From: Neurospora intermedia
Lineage: Eukaryota; Ascomycota; Sordariomycetes; Sordariales; Sordariaceae
Assembly: GCA_037102815.1 (NCBI GenBank)
Contig: BTPP01000008.1
Span: forward strand, 1,054,001-1,118,000
Direction of reading: 5' to 3'
DNA: 64,000 nt
Part shown: positions 25,560 through 39,700 of the stretch, piece by piece
Numbering within the stretch: the stretch's first letter is position 1
Layout of the letters: the number at the start of each line of letters is the position of its first letter
The notes under the pieces: model-generated
Told to the model about the DNA's origin: nothing
Seen by the model: only the letters and a program-made list of their open reading frames with translations
Database searches by the model: none
Position numbers and translations under genes: made by a program

Positions 25560-26260
25560 AGAGTCGACGCAACAGACTGTACGTTTTTCTGGGAAATCCA
25601 CAACTTCGAGGCAGGCACGCTGCTCTGATTGCTTACTACGCAGTGAAATCGGTAGATCTGCAACCGATAAAGGAACACATTTTGGACTCTGACGAACTCA
25701 TGGAAATTCTTGCATCATCACGATTGCCTTTATCGGATTTCGACTGAATTCGGGCAGCCATTTTTCTTGTATTTCAAGAGGATCTTGTGTAAGAGGACGG
25801 AAGGATGGGTGCACAGACCCCTCTAGACGCTTTTGACGACTTTAAGGCACCCTTGTTTCGGGATATACCCAGGTACCTCTAGAACATGAGTCTTAAGAAT
25901 CCGATATCACCCAGCATTCAGGGTGTTGGAGATAGGCAGCCATGGACCCGCCTGCACGGTGACTTCTTTCTGAAAACGACGCTGTTGAGTACCTTGATGG
26001 CCAGACGAAAATCCGAACAATCAACTTTCCGAAACAAAGTTTAGTACTCAAGCAGCCTGCTGAGCCGATAATAATGCCCATACGTCTTTTCGGGTGCGTG
26101 AGACGTTTCATCATCAACAAATCGCACCTTCCGTCTTTTGACATTCAGTCTTGACTGGCTGGAGGATGAGCGGTCTCAGGCAATGGTGATCCAGTTTGAA
26201 GCAAGAACGACCCACCGCGGCAGATGGGAGAACCTTGATGGCCTTCCGGTCCGATGGTCA
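25560..26260 (+). pseudogene. Decayed host gene of unknown family
   Basis: I do not recognise the family. The plus strand reads as protein-like blocks spread over more than one frame: DATDCTFFWEIHNFEAG near 25,570; ALIAYYAVKSVDLQPIKEHI and DELMEILASSRLPLSDFD near 25,615-25,745; DAFDDFKAPLFRDIPRYL near 25,825-25,875; GVGDRQPWTRLHGDFFLKTT near 25,920; and a C-terminal block DWLEDERSQAMVIQFEARTT ending ENLDGLPVRWS before TGA near 26,260. Blocks are separated by in-frame stops (after LSDFD, after QEDLV and after PRYL) and by at least two frame changes. Sensible composition, with Trp, Phe and acidic patches spaced as in folded proteins, is the reason for the call. It is the nearest host sequence to the transposon nest, so loss through isolation in repeat-rich DNA is plausible. 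Confidence 0.45.
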
Positions 26261-26334
26261 TGAAAGAGCCTCACGCCTATCATGGATTTCGTCGCTGCTT
26301 ACAACTGAACTCTTTCTATGTTTTCCTTTATTTC

Positions 26335-26335
<1 letters not shown>

Positions 26336-26374
<39 letters not shown>
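26336..26374. repeat. Homopolymer A tract, 39 bp
   Basis: An uninterrupted run of A. It lies about 75 bp after the decayed gene. A retroposed poly(A) tail is possible, but no target duplication was found. Confidence 0.9.
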
Positions 26375-26376
<2 letters not shown>

Positions 26377-28060
26377 GATCCACACCATCGTGAAGTACCT
26401 CTACTATTTCACCGGATCCCTATCCAATCCCGCAGTCGACCCAGAAGATTGACTACCCACGTCTGGGCAGCCACCAACAACCTGCCTACTCTCCAACCCC
26501 ATCTTCTAGAACACAGTTTTATATCACTCTATTCTGAGTGGCTCATCTACAGACGAATTTCTGCATGTGAACGGCATATTCACATCACACCACATCTCCA
26601 TCTCTGCGGCCCTGTCGGGAAGGAGGTGAGACTGACTGCTACTCCGAACTGCGCCGCTCACGCGAAGCTCGGCATTGTTTCCATCCGTCAAGTCGAACGC
26701 AGTATGAGCAATTGTCAGAGATATGTCTTATATGACCAAGTTGGGGACTCCCCATAAATCAAATATCGTTCGCCATAACGTGGGTCAACAGAAGAGGGCC
26801 GGTTGCAGTTGAGACCAGACATTATCGTCGTGTGCGGTCTCACGTTTGGTATCTCATCTGAAACGTGCCCATTTCGAGGAGACGAAATATTTCGACCTGG
26901 TTCTCCCGACACGTTTGTTTCATCTCGTCCTTTTTGACATTAACGTGCACCTAGTTTCAATGTCTTACATGGGATATAGGGGTAAGGTGAGAACCCCTGT
27001 TTCACCTAGCTACTCCGAGCTAGGGCTACCGGTACTTTGACACAACCAAGATTTGGGAATTCACTAAGACTTGAACGTGGTGTTTAAGCAAGGGCTCATG
27101 GAAGAAAAGAAATGTTTGATACAGCTGCATCCAGAAAGCTCCACTGTTCCGTCAATAAGAATCGGGATAAGACACTGTTGGCCCGCCAATTATACGGCCA
27201 ATGATTTCATCAATTATATCATGAGAATACCTGGCTCAGCTTTCCCTTCCGCCCTCGTGGGAACAATAATGCTGCCTGGACTTTGTGTCATTGTATTCAA
27301 ACTTGACTATCAAAGACCCGTGTTGACAGCTTGGTTTCTCGCTCTTTAACATGGTCCGGGTATTGAAACCTACTTGCTGGGCAATGGTCGAGATTATCCC
27401 CACATTGACGCACATCTCTAAGTTCCCAGTTGGTGGTAGTAAAGGTATATTGCTTGGTGGAACATGATGAATACTTCCAAACAGTATGGTTCCTTTACAT
27501 ACTTGTGGAAAATGGAAGCCAACGGGTAATATGGGGTGAGAGAAGTCTATCCCGCCAGCATCAGTACCCCACCGACGAGCATGTGAATACAAAAATGAAG
27601 TCCTATGCTACTTTGATTAATGTCCGCTTCGGTGGTTCATATTATGATGTGCTCAATCTTGGAAAGAGCAAGCGTTGACCTAACGTGCGTTGCTAACCTC
27701 GATCGTGCCTTCTTCTTGGTAAATGTCCTTCAGGGCAGGAAGTATGAGATCATTATAATTTCTGAAAACGAATGGAACGATTCGATGTACATTTCAATCT
27801 TTGATCAGCCTGATGTCTCCTACTTCTTTCCTCAAACTTGCTAGGGTGTCGGGTTAGTCTGGAAACTGACATCTTGAATGTACTCGGTTTAGTAATGGCA
27901 TACCTCAAGGGAATATCATCATCATCAAGTAGTAGAATTACCCCTGCAACACTTCTCAGTTTAGACCGAGACACTCTACCTACCTCTACGGTATGTTGAC
28001 CCCATCATGTTTTTTTCACGACTTTTCAGCATCTCTGTACACTCTTCGAAGCACACGCTG

Positions 28061-28112
<52 letters not shown>

Positions 28113-31100
28113 ACCCTTCAGGCTACACTATGCTCACCAGTACCAGGGGTAACCACTATACGCATCAATCTTGCCATTAGAAAACCTTGATTATTCCAAT
28201 TTGGCAGATAAATCATCACGGCAGCGAGCTTTCCATTACCCCTCGGTCACACAGCCCCTCTGTCACGCAGATAGAATTTCACTCCAGTACCTCTAGCAAA
28301 GAAACACCCTGCCCAACTATATATTTGAAAAGACGGGAAGTCACTGGAGCATGAATGACCACAGTGGCACTCTTCTATCGCGGGATTTCATAGACTTTTT
28401 CTTTTCCTGCTTCGTTTTGGATCATCGGTCCCATCTGATGTTTGATATCGAGGCCGTTGATAAGCATGAAAGTTATACATCAGGCAATTTCCTGACCTGG
28501 CGGCGAAACTGCGTCTGGGATATTGCTTGCTCGTGAGCCGCGAGTCCGTGTTGGATTTCCAGTTGTTGGTGAAATCGAAGGATTGAATGTTAAATATCAT
28601 GACATCCATACACCTCGTGTGGGAAATGGATGATAACTACGTCACCTAGCCTAGATGGCTATAAACCGCCTGCAATCGTAAACTTGGACAATAACTGCGG
28701 GGGGAAGTGGGAAGAAGGGCGTCGGAAGGCGTCGAGCAGCGTCGAGGGGATATCCTGCATATCAGGGCTCCTGAATCTGGGGAGGACCAAAGCCAGCCAG
28801 CCAGCCAGCTTCGTAAGAAATTCATGGTAAATAAGACGAGCGCGTGGCTGCCTGGGCATATCTAAAGGCATCGTATTAAGGAATACTTAGTGTGGCGATG
28901 TTTCTTCGCTCACCGTACGTCCGAGCCAGGGTATGAAAATGAGAGAATTGAGGAGAGAACTTCCAATGAAACCTTTCCGTATCCTCCTTTAGTTCAGAGA
29001 ACCTTGTATTCTATATGTTGTTTCTTTTCGCGAAGAGGCCAACCAAAGTCTGAGTCAAACCCCATGCTTATGTGTTTAGTAACAGTTGTTTGATGGCAAG
29101 AATGGACAAAACAGACTAAGAAAAAAAAAAGAAATGAAAATTACCTCTACAAGCCATGGCCAGCATAGGTAAGCAACAAGTCTACAAACTGAAGTCGTAC
29201 AAATGACGAGAAAGGAAACCACGAATACAAAAACACCTCATTACCTAACCACATCAATCTTGACACCGCCTGACTGCTCCATAGCTGATGGTCGATGAAC
29301 ATCATCATACACGCGAGAGCTGAGTTCTCCATAACCATGTCAAGGGAACAGCCAAGAGATGAACGAAACATACCTCTAGGACTGGAACTTCTGGGTTCTG
29401 GATCGAATAAGGTCTGCTTCTTGGCAAGACAACCAAAAGAAACAAAACCGAAACCAGGCCAATTCAAGTGGCGAAACTGCTCGCTTCATATGGTACCTAC
29501 GTGAGCAAGCAGTACCATAGTAGATTAATGACTGGCAGGTAGAGGTAGTCTTGAGATCTTCAAGAAAGTCCTGGTCTGGCCCTGGTCCTTGGCGTGCTGC
29601 TGTCAATAGTCTGGTTCTTCACAAGGTATAACGAATGATAGGCTTCATATACAGGGAAATACAAAACAATGAAGTCCGTAATTCTCGGGGTAATTTACCG
29701 TGTGTTGGGTGGTACCAATTGGGGTTGCCATCGGTTCCTGGTCTCTTTCAAATTTGCTTCTTTTGTATTATTAAAGTAATAGTTTCCCGCAAAAGATGAC
29801 AGTTATGGAAAGGAAGAGTCCCCCCCCAAATCGATGCTTCTGTAGAAGCTAGCCCTAATGAGATGAAAATGAACAAGGATCTAGCAAGGTGATAGCTGAA
29901 GCTAGCTTAGCCATGCAACGTGCTTGAACACATGTACACTAGCATAGAGGTACCTACTTAGCAAGGTTTAAAGTTGTAGGTCCCAGTGATAATGCAGCTT
30001 TGGGAATCATGATCAGGATAGATCGTGAAGTGCCCGGTTGGACGGAGCGTTCCCTCAAGCATCGATTCTCTACTATAGTACCTAGCTTTCGCCTTGGACC
30101 TGTGAATCTCCAATTTTTCATGCAGCCACTCCTCCGCCTGTTGTGTATCTTCGCTGACCGCTTCTCTTCCGGGTATATTTATGTTGTGCTCTCTGAGAAG
30201 AGAGGAAGGTGTACCGACTGCACCGACGCAAACCTGAAACCCTGGTTAAGAAGCAAGTGATAGGCAGAAAGTGATGAGCGATCTGGCATCTGCCACGAGA
30301 TCTCGTGGGGGATTGACGTGTCTCCATGTGCTGTGCTGGGATCGACATGAGCGGGCGAACGATAGACATCGCAGTTAACCATTCAATCAGATACATGTAG
30401 TACACAGTATACTTTTTCATTTGACCTCCAGAGGGCTACTTTGCACCTATTTCAGAGAAAATTCATGAAGACTGCAGTTTGAATCAAGGTCAATCAGGTG
30501 AAGATGACGTGGTGGACTTCCCAAAGGAGATGTATAAATCCCGAACACGCGTCGGTGGCTGTCTGACTGTCAAACCTCCACACTTGAACCGAGAGCCAAA
30601 CAGAAAGACAGAGCCAGTATACTCACCAGCCAGACGATGTATTGCAGAAACGCCGTCCAAGAAGGCGTTGTCAACCAGCCGAGAAATGCCAGTTCCAAAG
30701 CTGTTGTCTAGTTGAGGTATTCACCCAACTGAGGACGTTTGAATAAAAAGTGAAGGAAAGAAAAACCTCAAGACGATGGGACTTTCCAAACACTGGTTCA
30801 GCCAATCCCACGAGACGGTCATAACTATCATGCATGTCGGTGAAGCACGAAGCGCCTTTGCCGGAGTCCTTAATGTGGATTGCCGTACAAAGTGCGGATA
30901 TGCCTTGTATCACCAGATGTCATGGTGCGGCTACGTAAAATAGGACCCGTTACAGCTGCATCTCCGTCGATCGTCGAGGATTCGTGCGCTGTCATTGAAC
31001 AACACCGGTGAAATGAAAAATTCTCCCGATCGACAGGAACAGTTGGTGAATATCGAGTGAGAAAGCAAAAACAGTGAAACATATCAGCTGCAGGGCTCTG

Positions 31101-34100
31101 CCAGAACCGACGACGAAGAGAAGCCAAGGGCGAAGAGGCACGTCGTCTTAGACATTTGGTGGATCACGGTGGACGGGAGAAGGAACCCCCCGGGGTTTTT
31201 GTGGGTCCTTCTAGACCGAAGCCAAGGGGTGGGCCCGGGAGAACTTCCCGTCCACCTAGGTAGCGTGCTCCGGCTCGCTCCGAGCAGGCCGTCTGCATAA
31301 TCTGTCTCCCTCAAAACTTGAGCGTCCTCTTACATCTACCAGACAAGAAATCATATCAATGTGCTCAATGCACGTGCAATGATTTCAGGTATTGATAGTT
31401 GAGGAAATGAAACCCTACGAGCCTGTCAAACTGTGAAAACTTGGGTTTTCATACCTGATCCCAAAGGCGTGGAATGCTGATGACGGCCTCGAGGGTGCTT
31501 TGGAACCATGCCTATGGCTATGTGGATGGTCTGGGATGCATTCCTTCAACTTCTTATCACCGGGGTATTAGTGCCTTTAGCTTTGGCTGCGGTTGTACTT
31601 TTTCGTTTTGGCATGCTCACTGGGACGCACGCTGATTAGCAGCTTGGCTTCGGTCTTTGAGAATATTGAGGCTATCATGACCAGATTTGGTTTCGTCGAT
31701 CCCACCTGTTCTGGTGCCTTGCTGTATCAAGCTGACCGTGAATAAGTAGGCATTCAACGTTCCAAGTGCTGGCGCAGCGTCACCGCACACTTCCGGTGGT
31801 CTAGACATCTCTCAGCCTAGTCCCCAATATTTTGTGCTGTAGTGTATACAGGAACAATGATTTAACACCGAACAATCAATGCCCTGTCAACGAACAGAGA
31901 CTCTCCTGATTGCTGGAGTTGTCGAATATTCATGTGTAACCGGCGCGTGACTGGACTAGCCAACCTTGCATTTCTGACCCCTCCATCGGCCCAGTTGCTT
32001 CTCGAAATCAGGGCAAAGCACAACAAGGCCATGAGGCATGTTGTGCAACATTTGTGCAGCCCTCGAGGCTGCAGTAGTCGCTCGGATGCAATAATGGGGA
32101 TATTCCCATTTGACGGCTCCTCGACGTGGCTTTCGTTTCGGTCAAAGCACTGGAAATGCTCTCCAGGCAACCAAGATGGGAAAAGCGTGATATCCTCAAA
32201 AGACTCGCATCTCTGTCGGGCGGCAGCTGACGCACGATGACAATAATAACTGTGAACAAGGCGAGTAGAGGATGACGGGAGAAAGGCTAACTCGAACCCA
32301 ATTCCAACTAGGACAATAGCTGCGCCGCACACAGTGTAGCGGCGGGTGAGGCGGGATCTTGAAGAGGCAGCCAGCCCTATGGGCGTATTACTGCATGCAC
32401 CCTCAGCATCGGACGATTAGTGTGCTGGGCACGATCCAGAAAATTGCAGAGAGGCCAGGATGGCCATTTCCTCGCGGCGTTAGAGAAACAGCCCATCTTC
32501 TTTGTGAAGGATGCCATGAAAAGCCGCAGCTGCCGTTGACGACCATCTTGATGCGAGGATTCCATCCCGGGATGCTGGAAAATGACAAAGAATCTGCAAG
32601 GACCGAGCCAGGGGGCGGCTCTTAAATATATTGAATCCGTTATATCAACCGAAAGGAGAAGGGCCCAGCATGATAACAGCCTCGTGCAATGCCTGGTACG
32701 TACAGCAAAGGACGAGTCGAGGATCTGGGCGCTCGACGGAGTGTAGATGGCACGGGGAGACGGGGCTCGGGGCAGGGGAAGGTGGCCGAATGGTTGTAGA
32801 AATAGACCGAACATGTTACGGTCAGCATATTCTCTAGCTGATGTAATTCTAACTTTGAATGATCCTTATCACTGTTTTGTAACGGCCTTTCCTAGCCAGA
32901 GCGAGCCGTGTTAGACTACTTATGTTCGGTTTATTTTGGCTACCACTGCCTGGTAGGTCGAGCCTCCGTAGTGACGTCCTCGTGGGAATAAAGACATGCC
33001 CATCCAAGTCGAAGAGCGCGCGCCTCGTGCTTACCAAACACGGGTACCTGTCCCAATAATGAGGGGTCATCGAGGTGATCATCAAGAATGGATGTGCAAG
33101 AGTTATGGGATGCATTCATTTTTTTGATCGGCATTTCTTTCGTGTTACTGACAAGTGTTTAGATATACCTGTATGCGCTCAGCCAGCGGTAAAGATGGTT
33201 TGTTGGCTGGTTGGACAATCGTGCGTAGGTCAATGCTGTCTTTATACCTAAGTACTATAGGTAGGCTTGTCCTTCCCAGGCAGCATTTGTATGAAAATCG
33301 GTTCATGTTTGATGAGGAAGGGAGGGGCGGGGAAAACTGGGGGAAACCGGCAAAGTCTGGCAACATCATGACTGAACACGGCAGGAGCCAAAAGAAGGTC
33401 GGGGGCCAGGCGGGGGGCTACCGCTTCGAACAGCAACCGTTACAGTACTTGACAGGCAGGAGCGAGAAGAAATCCCAAGAGCGAACAATGGATGTCCCAG
33501 ACTGGACATCAATGGCGCAAAGAGCCACCACTTGCCTCTAGCCACGATAATCAAGATCGTTTAACCCCACTGCATCTGGTCCCGTCTCTTGCCGTTCATC
33601 CAAAGACGAGCAGTGACCAGATCGTCCGATAAGGTGGGAAAAGATGTGACTTCCCTTGAACCACTGTCGTCGGTTCTGATCTTTCCCCGCGCCGAGGCAG
33701 AATGTTTGATTTATCATGGGCCAAAATCCGGTGGTGCCTGCCAGACTCGAAATGCTGTATAGTCCGTCCCGGTGTAGCGTGCCAGAGACGAGCGAGGTGA
33801 CATGCCAGGCTGGAAAGGGGCTCGGAGCATCGAGATGATGCAACAGGGACTGGCTGAATGGGGGCAGGGAGAGCCAAGGAGACTACACCTATGACGTGCA
33901 TGGCACTGGACCACAAAGCCGCAGAAATACCTGCGTTCCTTGTACCTTTAGAACATTCCGGCCCCGAAACAAAGCTCGCGCTTCCGCTCATGTTTCTTCC
34001 GGCTCGGTACCTGGCAATTTCAAGCACAGAAGAGGGAAAAATGCGGATACGTTTTCCTGGCTGGTGCGTCGTTTCTGTTTCGTGACTCAATCTCCATCAA

Positions 34101-35199
34101 CGGTAAAAGGACGGGCCGGTCATTCAACAGACAGGAATGGAATTCTGCAAAAAATGTCGCGTGGGTTTTTGTGTGAATTCGGTATTTTCTGCAAAGCCCT
34201 GTTGCCCACTGTAGCCCTGCACGCTTCTGCACTTTGTCTTTCTTCGCCGCAGTTCCAGTGTCACAGTGTGTATTTTGCGTCTTTCTTTGGCTTTCTGAGG
34301 TTGGATTTCTTTCCAGCAGGGACATGTGGTTGCGCTCTTGCAGTAAGTACCTCTTTTGTGCAGTCCAAGCCTGGTTTGTTCGAGTCGTTAGCGCGGGACT
34401 TCACTTCACCTGACACTCTACGCAATTCAACCCTTATTCCACCTGACCTCATACAAGAGACTAGCATCAACTGGATGCGTTTCGTATACTTCATGCCCCC
34501 TATCCAAGTCTCCGTTCTCAACCTGGTTGTCCCGTGATTTTATTTTGTATTTCTGTAGACCCCTGTCGCAAGAGACGCTTTAACAAATTAACCTGGGTTG
34601 AATTGTACGAAACGCTTTTTTGGTACCAAGACCGCTGATTGGCTAAGAAAGCAGCAAAGGGTCTCCAGAAATTACGGTAACTTACACATCGGAGAAGCTG
34701 AGCACTGTCGTCGAGGCTTAACCAATAATCCAATGGCGCTTGACGTCCTCCCGTCCGGGGTACCGGAGAGGTAAGGATAGGCGGTCGGTAATCCGCTGTA
34801 ACTGCGTAATGAACGGCACGCCCATTGTGGGCACAACCGGGGATCACCGCACGCTCAAATGGGGTCCAAGGATCGCTGAGACCGACCTACGAGACGGAAA
34901 TCTTGAATGGAGGAACGGCGTGAACGGGTTGCCGTTGAAGGGAGACCGGCGAATGAGCGATCCAAAGGTGGGAGCAGACCACTGCAATGTTGAATGCTCC
35001 TTTTGTTGTAGGTAGGTAGTGTACGAGTGGGAGTTGAGATGCCATCCAGTTTAGCCCCGGCGTCACTGGCTCCATCCAGGTAAAGGGACGGGACTGTGTA
35101 CAGGCTGCAGTGCTGCTATCACTAGCGACCCAGGTGGCACTTGCACTGCACTGCGACTTGGAAAAGTAGCGAGGCGCCCAGTTCCAGTTTCCCACTTCC
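26375..35199. other. Gene-poor stretch; no gene recognised
   Basis: Roughly 9 kb of near-normal GC sequence without a frame I can defend. Open frames of 100-213 codons (for example 31862-32332 minus, 32377-32814 minus, 33896-34537 plus) overlap on opposite strands and show no domain or intron-joined extension. Short, intron-rich or decayed genes could be missed here. A 49 bp C tract lies at 28062-28110. Confidence 0.4.
28062..28110. repeat. Homopolymer C tract, 49 bp
   Basis: An uninterrupted run of C in otherwise balanced sequence. It may be a true mononucleotide repeat or an assembly or sequencing weak point. Confidence 0.9.
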
Positions 35200-36791
35200 C
35201 GTCGGAACACAGCGACTGTGGAGGTACCGACTGCCGTCACCATTTCTTTCTCTCGACTCCTTCCGGTCTTGAACTCGTCGGTATCTCTTTCTGCACCTCT
35301 GACATCCAAGCAGAGCAGGGTCAGATCGCATTACTTTGACCTCCTTCCCGTCCTGTCGAGATTCAGTGACCAGGTTGACGCTTTGACGGTCGACACCACC
35401 CATCCGTCACCTCTGTCGCTGCACCTTACCTCACTTCTCTCACCCGCTCGCACTGCACCCACCACGGGCATTGCACATTCGTCTGGATTGGAATTTCGTC
35501 CAAACCAAGGAGCGGCGCTTTCAACTGATCTTCCGCTTCCCGCCCACCACCACGCAACCACCCACTCAGATTCAGCGAAGCGAACTGCGAAGCGGTAGAG
35601 GCACTTCAAGGCACCTCCTCCTCCACCACTCACGCATCACATTCCCGCACCGCATCGCATCGAACACCGACATCACCCTTTATTCCACTTCGTCGCTCGT
35701 CGGTGTCGTCTCGTCGTCTTTGCTGCTCTGCCTCTCCCACTCATCCTCGACAACGTCGGCGACTGGCTTTCTTCGACCGCCTGCCTGCTCTCGAGATCGA
35801 TCGCTCGCCCTACGCCAGCATCAATTCTTTCCCTATTTCCCCCTGTCGACACAAAGACCGCCCGTGGTTGGTTCTGCTCCTCAATCCCGGGCTCACCGGC
35901 ATTTGTTCTTAGGGACCTCAACGCGTCGGCCTGGAATCCTTTCCTCTCGATTATTTCCACCACGCCTTTTTTCACCCTTATTTCTTTTGCGCCATTCGAG
36001 AGATATTCCGTCCGAACGACGCCGAGCACCTCCCGAATGTTCTAGCTTTGATACCCTACTTGCGCATATTTGCCTTTACACGCCCACTCTACTCTGCGGT
36101 CGCTCCGAGTGTGCATTTTCGCAGATTTGCCCAAATATCACGGTCATTGGTCGTTCAACCTGATTTTCCCGGCTCGCAACAGCTTGCTGTGATCCGCGAC
36201 TTGTTTCTCGACCTGACGCGCTCGTCGACCGACCTACAATCGTCCCTCCGTTCGTCTCCGATCCTCTCGACCCTATCCTTCTCTTCTCGATAACCCCGTT
36301 CTCGAACCTGTCAGCAACGTGCGAGCAGGGTGTTCCCGAGGCGATCGTGTTTAGACCAGGATAAGGGATTTGGTGTCTGGAACGGCTATCCTGGAACTGA
36401 AAGGTTGTCTTCACGAGACTCGTCACAGTGGACGGTTAGTTGTCGTGGGACACTTCAACCTTCGGACAAGAACGTGTGCTTGCGAACTTGACACTCGTGC
36501 TCTGGAAGCGATTTTGAGGTCTGCGCCAAAGCGCTAGCGGCGAGCGTTAACGTACCAGTTGGTCGTTGGAAAATAGACGAAGCGTCTCTTTCAAGCGTGC
36601 ATTCTGCGCTTAGCGAAGAGTACATAACCTTAACCGCGTTGCCTTAGTGAACGAGCAAAGCACATAACGTCTGTACATTTCTCAGCGTGCCTTCTACGTA
36701 TCAAGCATTGTGCCGCCCGCGTCCGTTCAACCCCCAGATCTGAACCGCAGGCCGGACTTGCACCGAGAGCAGATCCTGACCATAACCTTTG
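35200..36791 (+). promoter_or_regulatory. Long pyrimidine-rich leader/promoter of the nucleotidyltransferase gene
   Basis: About 1.6 kb of C/T-rich sequence on the plus strand with many TCTC, CCCTC and CACC runs precedes the start codon at 36792. Such pyrimidine-rich blocks are common around transcription starts of constitutive fungal genes. It contains short upstream open frames (for example 35471-36163) that look like by-products of composition. Introns in the leader are possible but not resolved. Confidence 0.4.
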
Positions 36792-39700
36792 ATGGACGCC
36801 CAGCCGGCCGCGGCTGAACTCAAGCATCATTATCAAACAAACCTGTGGACGCGTCTACCCGCCGAACCTGCGATATCGAAGACGACCTCGATTTACGCTC
36901 CAGAGTCTGTCATTGCATACTTTCCCTCCCATCTCGAGCTCTTGCCGATTCTGCTCCCGCAACACTTGAGCATCTCCCAGGATAAGCTGCAGTACTATAA
37001 CAGGCTTGTTTCTTCCAGCCGAGGAGGCGGTGGTTGTCTGGATACCTTACAATTGCCGACTGCGATTTCGTCGACGCAATATCAGCCTGTCGCGCGGTCG
37101 AAATCATCTTCCAAGGTGTCGACCAAGGACGGCTTGCACGGGAAGCTCAGCGTCCTGAGCTGTGATGGGAATAGGACAGTCAAGCACACAGAAAACGCCG
37201 AACGCGTGCCTATAACATCCGCAAAGGAAATGTCAGTCAAGATGTCGGGAAAGAAACAACCAGATCAGAATGGTCTGCACGGCCTACCCGCCCGACCGCC
37301 GCTCCCAACCGACCAGATGAATCATCTTCCAGCTACGGTAACCAGCTCAGTACCATCTACACCTCATCAACATGCTAGGAAATTCTCGTTCGAGTCCCGT
37401 GATCCATCCCCTGGCGCCACACAGAACCATTCGCCCCGTTCTGCATATTCGGAGACAAATGGTAACGTGCCATCACTTCGGCCGCTGCCTCCCAGGTTAG
37501 GGGGCTGTCGCTTCGAGACCGCCATTCCATTCTCTAGACGACGAATGCCATACAGTATCGGAGCGGATAGACTGGATCCGGTTGATCCAGACAAGATTAA
37601 GAGCAGGCTATCAGAGGACCATGAGGCGAAACTCACAACAACCCTGCGCGAACTATATGACAGTCTAATACCAACCCCAGAGGTGGAGCGCAAGAGGAAA
37701 AAGCTGGTACAAAAGCTGGAGAAGATACTAAACGATGAATGGCCTGGACACGATATTCAAGTAAACCTTTTCGGATCTTCAGGCAATCTGCTATGTTCTG
37801 ACGACTCTGACGGTTAGTCCAAAATTCCCTTACCATGCGGTTAAGATTAAAGTGCTAACGTTTGGCAGTGGATATTTGCATCACAACCCCATGGAAAGAA
37901 TTGGAGAGCGTCTGCATGATCGCTGAGTTACTCCATAAACGTAAGTTTTCCTCTCTCGAAACAGCGTGTCTGTGGCTCAAGTACTAATTCCCTCCTTACA
38001 AGATGGCATGGAGAAGGTCGTTTGTGTCTCGTCAGCAAAGGTACCAATTGTCAAGATATGGGATCCCGAGCTCCAACTAGCATGTGATATGAATGTCAAC
38101 AATACACTGGCACTGGAGAATACCAGGATGGTGCGTACGTACGTCGAAATTGACGAACGCGTGCGGCCTTTGGCCATGATCATCAAGTATTGGACAAGGA
38201 GGAGGATAATTAATGATGCAGGTCAGTCGCCCTGTGGTCCGTTCCTCGACATGCACTTGCTTACTCTTTTACAGCATTTGGTGGCACATTAAGTTCTTAT
38301 ACATGGATATGCTTGACTATTGCATTTCTACAATTACGGGACCCTCCAGTTCTCCCAGCACTTCACCAAGAAAACAGCCTCAAGCTTCTTAGGCCAGATG
38401 GGACAAAGAGCGACTTTGCTGATGACATCGACAAGTTACGCGGATTTGGGGACAAGAACAAGGACAGCTTAGCGGCTCTTCTTTTCAACTTCTTCCGTTT
38501 CTACGCGCACGAGTTTGACTACGACAAGTATGCATTGTCAATACGCACCGGCAAGCTCCTGAGTAAAGTTGAGAAACGCTGGCATATTGGTGTTAACAAT
38601 ATGCTCTGCGTGGAGGAGCCATTCAACACCATGCGCAATCTTGGGAATACAGCCGACGACACGTCTTTCCGGGGTCTCCACATGGAGCTACGACGGGCAT
38701 TTGAACTGATTGCCGACGGCAAATTCGAGGAATGCTGTGAGCAATACGTATTCCCCAAAGAGGAGGAAAGGACCATCTTCCAGAAACCGGCCAGTACATC
38801 TCGGCCAATCTTGGTTAGAAGCTCTTCGCAGACGCACTCAAGTCGAAACCCACGCAATGGCGGCTTTCGAAACGCACGACAATACAATCGGAACGGAAAC
38901 GCCGGTCGCCGGGGCTCATCGAGTGTGACACACGATCCCAATTCAACCTATGTGCCGGCCGGAATTCCAGGGCAAATGGCTGCGCCTGAGTTCCTGCAGT
39001 GGTATCACCAGCACGGGATACCTCCCGAAGTTTACGCATCCCAGCTCAACGCACTGAGTCAACAACAACAGCAGCACCAGCAACAACAAGATAGTATCCG
39101 ATATCAGCTGTTCGCGCACTCACAGCAAATAAACCAACAGCAGTTGCTCGCCCATGCTAATAGGACGAGGGCAGGCGGCTCACAGAACACCGATAGGTCT
39201 CGGACGAACTCTTTTGATAATCTCCCGACGAGTCCTCCAGTACGGCCTGAGCAACTACTCTACGGTTACGCATTTCCTTTGCAGAACCCCGCCTATTTCC
39301 ATCCGGCACTACAGACATATCCGTCCTCCCCTGTGACGGCAGCTGCAACAGCTGGTGGAGGGCCCGAGTATAGGCGAAGCCTCCATCGAAATGCTGCGGC
39401 TAGTGAGTCCGGCGCTTCTACTGGTAGCGGTACGCTCAGGTCTCAATCCCAACCAGCGTCGAGGACCCCTACGGCCTCTACTCAGAACATGACGGGTTAT
39501 CTCGGGACAAGTCAGCCTTCAGTTGGAATTCCTATTCCATTCCCGCGGATGGCAATGCCACATTACGTGCCAGACGAAGCGATAGATTCGGATATTGATC
39601 TTGCGTCAGCCAACAGTGTGACCGATTCCCCGCCCGAGGAAGACGGTTCGCGTTACAACCATTTTTTCATGCACGGAGGCTCCAGTCCTGTCGCGAATGT

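Noticed and set aside
26336-26374. Poly(A) tract as the tail of a LINE or processed gene copy
   Set aside because: No reverse transcriptase remnant and no flanking target duplication were found; kept only as a homopolymer.
31862-32332. Minus-strand open frame of 156 codons
   Set aside because: Overlaps a plus-strand frame over most of its length and shows no family motif.
33896-34537. Plus-strand open frame of 213 codons
   Set aside because: No domain, no consistent codon use, and competing minus-strand frames of similar length.
35471-36163. Plus-strand open frame of 230 codons before the nucleotidyltransferase
   Set aside because: It is Ser/Pro/Arg/Leu rich because the DNA is pyrimidine-rich; overlapping frames on both strands are open too. 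Treated as leader sequence.
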